A stretch of DNA of 64,000 nucleotides from Thysanoteuthis rhombus (Eukaryota > Mollusca > Cephalopoda > Oegopsida > Thysanoteuthidae), in contig OY735215.1 of NCBI GenBank assembly GCA_963457665.1, positions 27,565,097 through 27,629,096 of the forward strand. Direction: 5' to 3'. A program made the translations under genes and the position numbers. Positions 32,688 to 43,790 of the stretch are shown in pieces; position 1 is the first letter of the stretch, and each line of letters opens with the position of its first letter. Under the pieces are notes generated by a model. It was not told the DNA's origin and did no database searches. It worked only from the letters and a program-made list of their open reading frames with translations.

Positions 32688-33002
32688 ACTTATTCTACTA
32701 TGAATTAAATGAGTCAAAATATTACTTAGTCTAACTAAAATATCATTGTATTACTATAGATTGAATAAATGAAAATTCATTCGAGATATTCCTAATTTTA
32801 ATTGGAATTAAAGAATAGAGAGAAGGATGTTAGGTATTTTTTGGAAGAGTAGGGAGAGATGGGAGAGAAAGGGACATTAAGTAGTTTAACATTGGCAAGG
32901 TAGTGAGAGAGAGGGGAAAGAAAGTTTGGAATGGGGAAAAGGAGAGGAGAGAGGAGTCAGGCAGTTCAATAAGTGAGTGGGGAGAGGTTGAAAAAAATTC
33001 GT
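32688..33002 (-). mobile_element. family M element, copy 2 (inverted)
   Basis: Reverse complement of the 31.05-31.39 kb element. TATTCTACTATGAATTAA at the start matches the reversed end of copy 1, and GAGGTTGAAAAAAATTCG at the end matches its reversed start. Together the copies form an inverted pair about 1.3 kb apart. I did not find a target duplication for this copy. Confidence 0.7.
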
Positions 33003-34140
33003 TTACGGGGGTGATTTTTTCCTTTGAAACGAATTCATGTTTGCGTAACTTTAGATGAAATCATAGACTGGCAACGAAGATCGGAAAGGATAAGGGTGGG
33101 GGGGAATGAGAAAATATAGGCATGGAGTGAGAGAATAGCAGAAGCATAAGATAATGGATAATCTTAGTTGACAACATCGAGGAAATTCCATGGGCCCAGC
33201 CAGTTATTAATATTATTAGCGTTGCTACCAAAAGCGGTAGTATGTATAGTGGAAGTCCGTAATAACATAACGTTTATCAGACCAGAATTCCAGTGGAGAC
33301 TGAACATGACCAGAATTCCAGTCGAGACTGAACATGTCACTTTCATAACGTTGAACGTCTTTCCATTGAAATAGAAACAATCTATCAATCCTCGTTTTTA
33401 TTTACTTATTCATTTTCTAGCTTCATCTGCAAGCTCAGATGGCTAATAAAGCCAATGGAGCAAAGGAAGGAGAGGGGCTGCATCTTGAGGATTACCGACG
33501 CTGGCTCTTCCATCTTGCCCAGTCAGTGTAGTTCTATGGGAAGCTGAACAGTCGGAAGTCCTATCTGGATGGAATAGTGCACATTGTCTCTTGCGGCTCG
33601 CTCTCAGAAATTAGTATTTATGTTAAATGCATTCAGGGATCATTTCAGGGTATCTTTGGAGCATTTCTTATTTGTCTTAGCAGTTTCGAGGAAGGGCGTT
33701 ATCATGCAGTTGAATAACCAGTCGACTTCCATGCCAGGGAAAAGATATTTTCTGTTCCAATGCGTCATGCAAACGAGCAGAATGCTTAGTGCGACATTGC
33801 ATAGTAGTAGTTTATCTCGATTCCAACCAAACCCAGCGACAAACGTTTTCCCTTCCGTACATTTGGAGACTGTACTGGATCTATTCATAATTTTCTTTGT
33901 TTTGGATTCCTGTAATAAAAAAAAAGAATCCTTCTTTCGTCACTAATGATTATCTTGTTCGGAAATGATCTTTTAACTGGGATAAAAGTTGGCGGTTCTT
34001 AGAAAAGGGGAACATTTTATATTAAGATCAATTTTTGAAACAGTTAACTGCGTTTGTAAGGAACTGGGTGACCCAAAGAAAGGATGGTTAAAGAGAGACA
34101 ACGTTCTTCATTTAATTGGCTTACAGCGTTGTTGAAAATT
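33003..34140. other. unassigned sequence with a 28 bp tandem duplication
   Basis: ACCAGAATTCCAGTGGAGAC begins a 28 bp unit at 33,281-33,308 that repeats with one change at 33,309-33,336. Frames of 120 (33,584-33,946, plus) and 82 codons (33,640-33,888, minus) overlap on opposite strands with no recognised domain. This less AT-rich region could be an unknown decayed element. Confidence 0.4.
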
Positions 34141-34203
34141 AAAAGATGCGATTTAGAGAGTGGGTAAAGAAGAAAGAAATTTCTTTTTCTTTTTATGTCA
34201 CAT

Positions 34204-34298
34204 TAGTCATAGAGAGAAAGAAAGAGAGAGAGGGGGTGAGAGAGAGAGAGAGAGAGGAAAAGGCAGACTATACAGTGTTTATAACTGATCAATACACA

Positions 34299-34332
<34 letters not shown>
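34204..34332. repeat. (GA)n-rich and (TA)n microsatellites
   Basis: GA-rich sequence at 34,204-34,262 and TA at 34,301-34,332. Confidence 0.93.
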
Positions 34333-34778
34333 CTTATCAATTTGCCAATGAGTTATAGTGTGTTATTTTGGACTACGCATCTCGTTCTATTCTTGATGCA
34401 ATTATTATTTTTGTTTTGGGCGTTTAAAAACTCAATTAGAAACAAATAGTTTTATTACAGAATCAACCGTGGACAAATGTTGCCTAAAATTTATATCAAT
34501 GTACATCAGTTTTTGAACTCAATCTATTCTATTTTCCCTGTTCTGTGTCGAATAAGAAGAGATCAATGAATGCTTAAACGCCGATCGATGTTGGTGCCCG
34601 TAATTTCACGGAGAATACATTTTGCCAGATTCTGAATTTTGGCTAACAATCGTAAACGACAAACGTTGGTTAACTGATTGCATAAAAATGAAGAGCTGAG
34701 CAAACTTCAAAGTCATTTCTGAGGTTTTCTTTTTATATTGAGCGAAATGAAACAATGGGAACTTTTCTATCAACCTAC

Positions 34779-34822
34779 ACACACACACATACACACACAC
34801 ATACATATATATATATATGTGC
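34779..34822. repeat. (CA)n(TA)n microsatellite
   Basis: Short CA tract then TA, followed within 25 bp by a family D repeat. Confidence 0.92.
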
Positions 34823-34842
34823 GTGTGTGAGTGCGAATATTA

Positions 34843-35263
34843 TTGTGTCATCCATAGACAGCTGTTTCGTTGTATTACCACTCTTCAGTGTGGCTATAGA
34901 CTTTCCCGAGGCAGGATTGAAACCTTCGCTTCAGACCCGGAGACCATAGCTTCAGACCATATCCTACTTCTGGGCTACTGAACTGGACGGTCAGTAATGC
35001 TGAATTTAAGCGATATATTTATTTACGCAAAAATTCCCATCCACCAAAATGCTCTATTCCTATGGAAGAGCATTGTATAAGCTCACAATGGATGTATTAC
35101 CTCACTTAAAAAGTGCTCAACCTTGGATAGAGGAGCTTTAATGATTGTGTCATCCACGACAGCTGTTCCGTTGTATTACAACTCTTCAGTGTGACTATAG
35201 ACTTTCCATTATCCCATTCAGTACCACGAGGAAGGATTGAAACCTTCACTTCAGACCCGACAT
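34843..35263 (-). repeat. family D repeats, copies 5 and 6, head-to-tail dimer
   Basis: A full copy runs 34,843-35,129 (ATTGTGTCATCCATAGACAG to GATAGAGGAGCTTT). After 4-5 bases a second copy restarts (ATTGTGTCATCCACGACAGC) and is cut at 35,262 by a TATATA stretch. The join is direct, with no TA tract between. Confidence 0.65.
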
Positions 35264-35665
35264 ATATATGGACAATTATATGTTGGCACGTGACAACCCA
35301 GACTTTTTAAAAAAAGAAAGAGCAAAAAAAAAAGAAATAGCATAATTAAGAAATCCTCGTGAGGAGCATTCACCGGAATCAGTTTTAAAGAGTGTTTACA
35401 TTCTAAATGAGCTGTGATGTAAATGTTTGCATGAAGAAAGAGCATGTATATTGATTTGACATTTCCTCAGCGTAGCGGACAGTCCTGGTGATATCGTGCT
35501 GTATTACAGGGGTGGCCTGGGATAGTTGCAATGATGTAATAGCTCTTGGGTCATTTTATAAAGAAAGCTTTCTTAGTGGCCTATAAGATCAATAGCAGCA
35601 ACATTTGTAAGCATTTTTCTCTCCCTACCCTCTCTCTATATGTATGTATCTGTTTATAATAAGCT

Positions 35666-35668
<3 letters not shown>

Positions 35669-35755
<87 letters not shown>
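35669..35755. repeat. (TA)n microsatellite
   Basis: Perfect TA repeats, about 87 bp. Confidence 0.98.
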
Positions 35756-35758
<3 letters not shown>

Positions 35759-36575
35759 GAGTAAGTGTATACTTTTGAATATTCCCTGAGATGTTTACAT
35801 TCTGACCAGAGTAATACACCCAGAACTCTTTCTCTATCGGGAATAAAGTGTACTTGTCTGCGCGGCTAAAAGACTATGTATATATATATACATAAATATT
35901 TACATTTGCACATACAGACAGGTAGCCACTAACACGTGTATATCAACATACAGTTGTGTGTCAGAGATCATATATTCTCCTTTTAAATCTTCGTAGGAAA
36001 GGCTTTTATTTCCGGCTATTTCAAAATGGAGCCCAGTCCTCTGGCAGGGCGTGGTTAAATATCACATAACCGACAAAAAAAAATAATAAAAGAATAAAGT
36101 AGTTAAGAAACAAAAACAAATAAAGCAAAGAGAGAGAAAAAAAGGTCTTTTTAAGCCTTCGGCACACGGAAATAATAAATAATGAACAATAATTAGTGGG
36201 TCTTTCACCGGGATAGCAAGCAATTTGAGGTAGTTTCAATTTCACCTGGACTTGCCTTACAAAGCAGGTGACTCCGGCTGCCCACTGGATTACAATCGAC
36301 CAAAGATTTAGAATTGATCGCCTTTCCAAGGACTTCGTCAGCCGATCAGATGCAAAGCTGGGTGATTAAAAGAGAAAGGGGAGGATGATGAAAAAAAAAG
36401 TCTAAAAAGAAGTTACCATCAAGCAACGGCATGGGCAGACATATTTCTTATTTTGTACGATTTGTATGTCTATGGCTATACGGCAATGGTATTGCCATAG
36501 ACTAATTACACAATGGTCTCTTCCTTCTCTCATTCAATACACCACTCTAGCACGTTCATTTCATATCTAGCTACC
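35756..36575. other. unassigned sequence with a small hairpin
   Basis: No gene. GTCTATGGC and GCCATAGAC (about 36,467-36,501) enclose GGCAATGGTATTGCC, giving nested perfect arms. The 102-codon minus-strand frame at 36,021-36,329 is hydrophobic at its low-complexity end and unrecognised. Confidence 0.4.
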
Positions 36576-36579
36576 TGCG

Positions 36580-36890
36580 AGTGGCATAGCGGTTAACAGC
36601 GCTGACAAACGGCCTTGGGATGGGTGCAAATAGTAAATGAGTAAAAATATGGGCAAAATAGCAGGGCAGACTGGACTCTTTATCCTTGGGAAGACAATCA
36701 GTCTAGGAAAAGGACAATTCTGATTCTAACCAAAAATACCGTGCTCTGCTTTCTTTTTGACCAGATCAGCAAGACCGAGGAGGGGATTATATCGACCAGG
36801 CACCCCAGGATCTCCATCCATTGTGTCCCGGAGAGGTCACTTCAGTGTCATTCCCTTTTCTAGTGAGACAGAAGGTGACCATCCATCTAC
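36580..36890 (+). repeat. possible tRNA-derived SINE with longer body
   Basis: GAGTGGCATAGCGGTTAACA is a strong A-box-like segment. No good B box follows at the usual distance. The body includes GGGAAGACAATCAGTC and CCAGGCACCCCAGGATCTC. An open frame of 112 codons starts at 36,757 inside it and has no domain I know. Confidence 0.4.
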
Positions 36891-37284
36891 CTATCTTAGT
36901 CTACATATATCTACAAAACACTGTTCATATTTATACCACTTACAGCAACCCAAACTACATCAGCACAAAAGAATACAAGACACGATTACGACCTGTACGA
37001 GCACGCGATTGGAAACGGTGGAGTGTCTCTGTGATCAACCAGTGGGTTTTCAGATAGTGGTTGCCAATGCTTCGTTCAATGAAAATTCAAGATAATAGTA
37101 CTACTACAAACACTACTAGTGTACGTAAAAACAATGCCAGAGTATGTCACTGAGCGATCAGAGAAATAAAGGGTAAGTTTATATGGTTAGATTTGATTTT
37201 CTGTCAAACGTTAAAAAAAAACTCTTATATCCCAAGAGGAAGTGCAGCTGTTATGGAAATAATGCTTCCCGGGGCAAAAGGGTT

Positions 37285-37650
37285 ACGATTTCGAATCTTG
37301 CAGAGGCTTTTCTTAACAAGTTCCAATCCTTATCTATTTATTTATTTTATTAATGTTCGTTGACGACGTTCTGGGCAACTGCGATGTAATGTAACTAAAA
37401 TTACGAAAAAAGGAATACCAGTGGAAAATCGATAATTGCTGGCATTGTTTCATCTAATGAATATTGTCATTATCACGTTCGGGATAGTTTATATTTCATG
37501 TTTTTTGTGTTCTTTTCTATCACAATAGCCTGGTCGTTTTAAACACTCTACAAAGATTGAATAAATAGCGTAGATTGAAAATAATCCAGAGGTTGTGAGC
37601 TCAAATCTTTTCAAAGGCTAATTATGTATTTCTGCTCTATGTCATTCATT
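37285..37650 (+). repeat. two possible family N SINE fragments
   Basis: GATTTCGAATCTTGCAGAGG at about 37,289 and GTGAGCTCAAATCTTTTCAA at about 37,596 each resemble a B box followed by an AGAGGC-type block. A third instance, AAGTTCAAATCTCTTCAGAG, is at 57,107. The A-box regions are poor. Confidence 0.35.
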
Positions 37651-37876
37651 AAATAGATGTACAATGTGAGAATGAACTGAGTGTTACAATAAAAAAGCAA
37701 CGACATAATATGGAAGAAAATTTAGGCAAGGCTAAACCTGTATACTGTGTCAGTATGTTTACACAGTAATTTAAAAGGTAAACGCTATGTATTGTTAGCT
37801 AAAATTCTTGTATTTATTATGGATAATTGGAACCGCATAAATACTGCAGAAAATATGATATATACGGCTCCAGTTG

Positions 37877-37950
37877 TTAGCACAAGTCCAACAGCCACGA
37901 AAATGGCATGACGGAGACGGTCCAAATCACAGCACTGCTATGATAGGTGA
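37877..37950 (+). mobile_element. LINE 3' UTR piece upstream of the cluster
   Basis: TTGTTAGCA...CAACAG followed by CCAAATCACAGCACTGC is the same 3' UTR signature seen after the two complete 3' ends at 39.42-39.49 and 41.37-41.48 kb. It shows that an earlier same-strand copy once lay upstream, of which only this remains. Confidence 0.55.
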
Positions 37951-39490
37951 GAACGATATGAAAAGAGGACTGGAGACCTCAACAACCTCATGTACATGGC
38001 TTAGATTAAAGAATTTGCAATGAACGAGGCAGAGATTGAAACCAATAAAGTAAAGGAACACAGCAATGACATTGGGACGGAGTTTGGAATTTAAAAAAAT
38101 GTTCACTAATGTTAATGCACAAAGGTAGGCTCGCAGTTGCAGAAGAAATCGAATTACTGGACAGCAAAAAATCAGAGCATTGACCACACTAGACAGATAC
38201 AAATACCTGGGATTTCTCGAATGTGACACGATAAAACGGAAAGAAATCAAAGAACAAATAAGAGAATACCTTTAGAGTATAAGGAAAATATTAGAGGCAA
38301 AACTAAATAGCAGGAATCTAATGGAAGGAATGAACACATGGGCTGTATCAGTGGTAAGATACACAGAGCCATTCCATAGATGGACAAAAAATAATTCCAA
38401 TCAATGGACCAGTGAACAAGAAAGCTTATGACAATGCACAAGGCCTCACGCCCAAGAGATGACACAGATATACTGTATGTGACGAGGGGAAAGGCAGTAC
38501 AGGACTCATCAGCATGAAAGACTGTGTCCAAAAAGCCAAAAATAGGACCAAAAAAGTATGTGCAAGCAAATAATGAAGACATGATAAAGAGCAACCGAAG
38601 TAGTGCCACGAACAATAAAAAAAGTAGCAAACGGAGGAGCAGCACAACAAACAAGGAAAGAAAAATGGGAACAGAAAAAAACATACTGAGAATTCAGAAG
38701 ACATGTACAGAATGTCGCAGACGATAGATCATGGACATGGCTTCGCAAAGGAAACCTGGCGAGTAGAACAGAATCACTCTTCATGGCAACCGTAAACAAA
38801 TTCATCAGGACAAACTATATCAAAGCAAAAATTGACAAAACCCAAACAAAATGCAAACGCTGCCTATGCAGAGAAAGGAATGGGACCGTAAACCACAAAA
38901 CTAATGAATGTAGTCAACTTTCCCAGGAGTATAAAAAAAAGCAACACAATAGAACAGCAACTGTTATACACTGGGAACTGAGCCAGCAAATGTGTTTCAA
39001 CCATACGGAAAAGTGGTACCAGCATAAACCGAAGACAGCCCTGGAAAATGGAAGCCATAACTTGCTCCGGAACTTTGACATCCAAACTGACCACCCCAAT
39101 CCAAGCCAAGAGATCGAACCTGGCAATCGTAGACAAAGAAAAGAAAAACCTGTCAAGTAGATGTGGCCTCGCCTGCGGATCACAGAGTAAATTGGAAAAA
39201 GAGTAAAAAGCTGGGAAAATACCAGGACTTTGCAAAGGAGCTGACGAAAGCATGAGACGTGAAAATCAGTGTTGTGCTGGTAATAGTAGGTGCTGTTCCA
39301 AAGGCACTGAAAGTAAAATTGGAGGAACTAAGGGTATGAGGTAGGATTGAGACTATACAGACCACAGCACTACAGGGACTGCGGTAATACTGAGGAGAAT
39401 ACAGGAAATATGAGATCTACAATCTCAAGCTGTTAGCAATGACCTAACAGTCCATGCATGGTGGAGGCTGTACAAATCACAGCACTGCTG
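37951..39490 (+). pseudogene. restriction-like-endonuclease LINE, copy B1
   Basis: 5'-truncated non-LTR retrotransposon. Order: MNEAEIETNKVKEHSNDIG (after the RT YADD region, here YMA-stop); YKYLGFLECDTIKRKEIKEQ (about 38,205); NTWAVSVVRYTEPFHRWTK (about 38,335); TESLFMATVNKFIRTNYIKA (about 38,770); zinc-knuckle-like CKRCLCRERNGTVNHKTNEC (about 38,850); WELSQQMCFNHTEKWYQHKP; FDIQTDHPNPS, the approach to the endonuclease core where the RPD motif is lost; VIVGAVPKAL; then a terminal block and 3' UTR. Stops are frequent. By domain order it belongs to the R2-type superclade. Confidence 0.75.
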
Positions 39491-40875
39491 TGAAAATGCA
39501 AATGATAGTTTTGATGGGAATGAAATTTTGCCTCGATGAACAATAATAACTCAAAAGCAATTTGCAGATGATAACAGCTGGCAACAACAAAAGATATTCT
39601 TTTAGACCTGAACAAAACCATTCAAGATCTTGAACAAGAAGGTACCTATAAATACGAAAGAATTAATGAAAGCAGTGGAATCCAGCATGCATTTGTGAAA
39701 GAAAGAATAAAAAAGAGTACTTCAGAAGGATTCAAGCTATCCTTGAAACTGAGTTTAACTCTAAGAACTGCATCCAAGCCATCAACACTTCGTCAATTCC
39801 TGTAGCACAGTACAGCTTCAACATTATTCACTGGAACATATCTGACATATGCAGAATGGACGCAAAAATGAGAAACTTTCCAACAACAACAAAATGCACC
39901 ACCCCAAAGTAGACGCAAACTGATTCTACCTCCCCAAAATGGAAGATGGTAAAGGAATGATCCCGTCAGAACTGTCATACAAAACCAAAACCATTAGCCT
40001 ACACGTCTACCTGCAGGCCAATGACGATTGGATGTTAACTCAGATGAAAAGCCATGAGACACAAAAAAGTCTTCACTCTATTGTGAGGGAATCCAAGGTA
40101 TCCCGAGATGAACAAGACATGACCGACACAATCCAACGAATCCCTACACAGGCTGCAACTAAGTTTGCAAAAAATGTAAAAACTACAGTCAAGTGACAAA
40201 GACTATCAATGCTAAAAAAACACTGGGATACGAAGTTTAGGGTTAAAAACCAGAAAAGAAGTCTTCATCCTTGCACCCTGAGACCAGAGCCTTCCTACCA
40301 CGAACTACTTAGCACACGTGATCATAAACAGCGCTAACCCCAACTGCAGGTCCTGTGACAGCGAAGATGAGACTATCGACCCCATCTGGATATTCTGCTC
40401 TAGCCCCCAATTAATACAGACTTAGACACAATAGAGTGGGTCAGTACATCGACTGGATAGCCTGTAAGCACTATGGTGCGTCAAACACACTGCATTGGTA
40501 AGGACACTATCCAGAATGCGTAACTGAAATACAAGATGTAATAATATCATGGGGTTTCCCAGTACACACGGATCGAACCAACCAACCAAACATAAATATT
40601 AAAGACAGAAAGGAAAAGAAATGCCCATTAGTTGATATGACCATCCCATCTGACAAAACACATGAAATAGGGTTTGAACAGACAATAACGATACCAGTCA
40701 TCGGGGTTATGGAAAAGGGTCTCAACAAATATCTAGGTAGAATACTAGGAAACTCAAGCATCTATGAGATACAGAAAATTGTCCCCACAGGCACCACCCA
40801 TACCCTCTGCAAAGCACTGACCATGTCAATATTTTGTCCTTTATACAACTATGCACTGTGACCCCCTTTCAGCGA
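39491..40875 (+). pseudogene. restriction-like-endonuclease LINE, copy B2
   Basis: Second copy, different subfamily, same strand. GTYKYERINESSGIQHA (about 39,640) equals the YKYLGI block; NIIHWNISDICRMDAKMR follows; zinc-knuckle CRSCDSEDETIDPIWIFC (about 40,352) has the His replaced by Pro; RVGQYIDWIACKHYGA; WGFPVHTDRTNQPNINIKD (40,550-40,610) is the endonuclease core with PD changed to PN; CPLVDMTIPSD carries the second Asp; IPVIGVMEKGLNKYLGRIL and SSIYEIQKIVPTGTTHTLC end the protein at the stop near 40,859. The last ~75 codons (40,637-40,861) are still open. Confidence 0.75.
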
Positions 40876-40987
40876 TATATGGCGATGGGGAGAATAAAGA
40901 AATGCCAGTACCTACCAAATCATAACATCATTGCTTGTCCTAAGTTTTGAGCCGAAACTCGCTGTGAAACGAATACTGCTAGACACC

Positions 40988-41029
<42 letters not shown>
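40988..41029. repeat. (AAT)n microsatellite
   Basis: About 14 AAT units. It directly precedes copy B3 and may be the tail of copy B2. Confidence 0.97.
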
Positions 41030-41455
41030 CTTTGACATCCAAACTGACCATCCCATCCAAGCGAGACGACCGGACCTAGTAATCGTGGACAAGAAGAGAA
41101 TGGTCGTGCCTGCAGACCACAGAATAAATGGGAAAAAGAGTGAAAAGCTGGAAATAACAGAACTAGGTGAAGCAGCTGAAGAAGGTGTGGAAGATGAAAG
41201 TCAGGGTAGTATCAATAATAGTAGGAGCACTTTGAACTGCACCTAAGACACTAATAACGAGATTGGGAAAACTGGGGATGAGAGGAAGGATTGGGACCAC
41301 ACCGACCACAGCACTGCTCTTGACTTCACAAATACTGAGGCTAGTGCTAGAAATATATAAGATCTACGACCCCTAATTGTTAGCAATGGCCTAACATGGA
41401 GAAGGGGAGAGAAAAAAAAAGAAAAAAAAAGAAAAGAAAACAAAACAAATGGTGG
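41030..41455 (+). pseudogene. restriction-like-endonuclease LINE, copy B3 (3' end)
   Basis: Begins abruptly at FDIQTDHPIQARRPDLVIVD (41,030). This is the only copy with the RPD core intact; the second Asp region reads PADH. After frameshifts come SIIVGAL and a TTALLLTSQILRLVLEIY-type block. The 3' UTR starts with TTGTTAGCAATGGCC (about 41,376). An A-rich GAAAA tract at 41,409-41,448 interrupts it. Confidence 0.72.
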
Positions 41456-41706
41456 TGGAGGTACGAACCACGGCGCTACAGTGAGGGTGAAATGAGAGGG
41501 AGGGCTGAAGACCTGAGGAGACTTACTGTCATTCAGCCTTCAGCGATAACCACCATATAACTGGTGTGGAACTGTAAACCACAGCACTGCTTTGGGCTGT
41601 GAGAGCCGGGAGAGGAGGGATGAAGACCCGAGGAGGTTTGCTGTCACTCATTTTTCAGCTGTGGCCACCGGGCAACTTGTGTAGAAACGCATGATAATAA
41701 ATAATA
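41456..41706 (+). repeat. LINE 3' UTR tandem units (two) with AAT tail
   Basis: GAACCACGGCGCTAC (41,465) and GTAAACCACAGCACTGC (41,574) open two units with a period of about 111 bp. Each includes GAGGAGACTTACTGTCATTC-type and GATAACCACCATATAAC-type blocks. The end runs into ATAATAAATAATAATT. Same arrangement as 22.02-22.37 kb on the minus strand. Confidence 0.65.
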
Positions 41707-42635
41707 ATTCATCTCAGAATGAAAAAAAGCCATGAAGTCTGACCATAAATGCGCTAAGGGGTAGCATTTTATTTTGGTCAAAAAATAATGACACTAATTA
41801 TAGTTAGATACCAGTTTTAGCTACAAAAAGTGAGGATTTCAAAGCAATCGAGTAAATGTGCCATTCTTGTGTGAAGACCTAGCAACGGACGTTACTTTAA
41901 TTTCAGAATGTCAGACAGTCAGTAATGGCTATTGGTACAAGAGATGATATCGTATCTAATAATAAGGCTATTCATATAATTATTGACTACAGAACACGTA
42001 CACCCACGTATATAGTCTGACATAAGGCCACTACTATGGGATATTAATGAAAATTGAACGGTAGTGAGCAGACCATCATCCGAATCATTACTTTGAATTG
42101 TGTGTTGGCGAGACCAGAAATCTCCTAAGTTTGGAAAAAAACAGACTGCTTTCCTGGAAAGACCTGAGCTTATTCCGGTAATAATAAGTATTAACTGAAC
42201 TTAGATTAGTCTCGTATAGAGCTATTCAATTGAGAATCAAACTCACTGCATAGTAGCCGTAATCTGCTGGAATAGCTCGTTGACCATTACAATACGGCTA
42301 AGCGCCTCAAGCTTTGTTTAATGTTGAACCTACGAAGCTTAGGTCTATCTGACATAAAGCCATAGACCATGTCCCCAATGAAGATCTAACTCACTATATG
42401 GCAGTAATTGTCAGTTAGAATACTTTGTTAACCCATAACAAACGGTGATCGACAACATACAAATGTATATGTGAACACACCCATTCGTGTGTATGTGTAT
42501 GTATGAGTGTATGTGTGTGTGCACGTGTGTTGTAATGTATGTATAGTTATGTTCTGAAATTTACTCCAAGATGAATAAGTTAAGCAACCATCGTACAACA
42601 CCTTGAACGTCGCTAATCCCTATAATTTTCGGGAT
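41707..42635. other. unassigned sequence
   Basis: No gene recognised. CTGACATAAGGCC (about 42,018) and CTGACATAAAGCC (about 42,349) occur some 330 bp apart in similar surroundings, a weak hint of a duplicated element. Confidence 0.4.
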
Positions 42636-42965
42636 GATAGAAAGGCGTGTCCGAAGAAACGATTCCCCACCCAGACATCACGGAGGCAGGGGGTACAGGG
42701 GGGCAAGGGGGGACAGAGGCAGTGCGTTCTGAGTCACCGGCAAATTTCTGTCCATCTCTACCCTCTACACCTTCTCCTCAATCCTCCCCACCGCCACGTA
42801 TACACGGGATCGAGTCACGTGACCAGGACCACAACGGAAAATCGTGAACGAGATGATATCTCGATCGCCGATCGCCGATCGCTTGTTCACACTTGGACGC
42901 GTTGCTGTCTTTGTCACAGCTCTGGATCGACACAGCGCCCAGGGATTTGTAAATGACGTTGGCCT
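42636..42965. promoter_or_regulatory. CpG-richer islet with a palindromic E-box
   Basis: This ~330 bp stands out from AT-rich flanks. It has many CpG steps, three 7 bp units of GATCGCC (about 42,861-42,884) and the palindrome GTCACGTGAC at 42,814-42,823, a strong bHLH-zip (USF/TFE-type) site. A frame of 117 codons crosses it (42,603-42,956) with no domain. It could be a promoter, enhancer or noncoding exon; no neighbouring gene is visible. Confidence 0.3.
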
Positions 42966-43545
42966 AAGTGCGAAGATTTCTTACATAAATATTCAATATG
43001 CACACCGAATAGGTTATGTACATTATGGATAGATAGGGGACAAGAGCACGCACATATGACGGACGAATAGTCCAAACATATACATAGGTGTAAACATGAA
43101 TAAAATAACTGGTCGTGTAAACGCACATTCTCTATTAAATGAGAACACACATACGTACATACATATTTATATATAAACAAACATTCATAAATAAACCAGC
43201 ACTTGCACACAAACATATACACACCATACAACCCTATACATATATTCATATAATAATATGATGATGTGTTTGTCATTATGTTATTATTAAAGATATTTGA
43301 TAATCGTGGACAAGCGTGAAACAATATATGTTGAAAAATAACACATCTTCCAGAAATAGTTCCTAAGCCTCAGGCGAGGAATTACAATGTGCACTTAACC
43401 CAGTGAGGATAGAACTCGTTGCTCTGGCTAACAAGTGAATAAGACTAGTTAGCTCTCCATAATGTGCGTATCTAATATGATAAAGACAATGTTTGTTTCT
43501 AACTACGTTTTTTATAGACTCCTGAATAGTTGCACCCTATGAGCA
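42966..43545. other. unassigned AT-rich sequence
   Basis: No gene or family recognised. Confidence 0.4.
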
Positions 43546-43548
43546 GAA

Positions 43549-43790
43549 CATTTGTGTACATGGGTAACTTGACACCAGAGTGAACGTAGAATATGTAGCA
43601 ATGACCTTAGGTGACATCTAAAACTCAATTTTAGCATTTTGAAAATCTGATTGAGACGGCTACACGCTAAAGGTTGCACATTTGTGTACAAGGGTAGCTT
43701 GACGTCAGGATGAATATAGGATAGGTGATACTGACCTCTGGTGAACTCAGGAAGAGCATAAGATAGGTGGTACGTTGGGCACTTATCATA
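43549..43790. repeat. imperfect tandem duplication, period 130 bp
   Basis: CATTTGTGTACATGGGTAAC (43,549) recurs as CATTTGTGTACAAGGGTAGC (43,679). Both are followed by CTTGACRYCAG, a GGATGAAYRTAG-type block and a TGACCT block. Confidence 0.6.

Noticed and set aside
36757..37095. 112-codon open frame as a gene
   Set aside because: It overlaps a probable SINE body, has no domain, and no start or splice context supports it.
38247..38684. 145-codon hydrophobic minus-strand frame
   Set aside because: It is antisense to the LINE copy B1 coding remnant, whose order of protein blocks is convincing.
42603..42956. 117-codon open frame in the CpG-rich islet
   Set aside because: No domain is visible, and less AT-rich sequence naturally has fewer stops.
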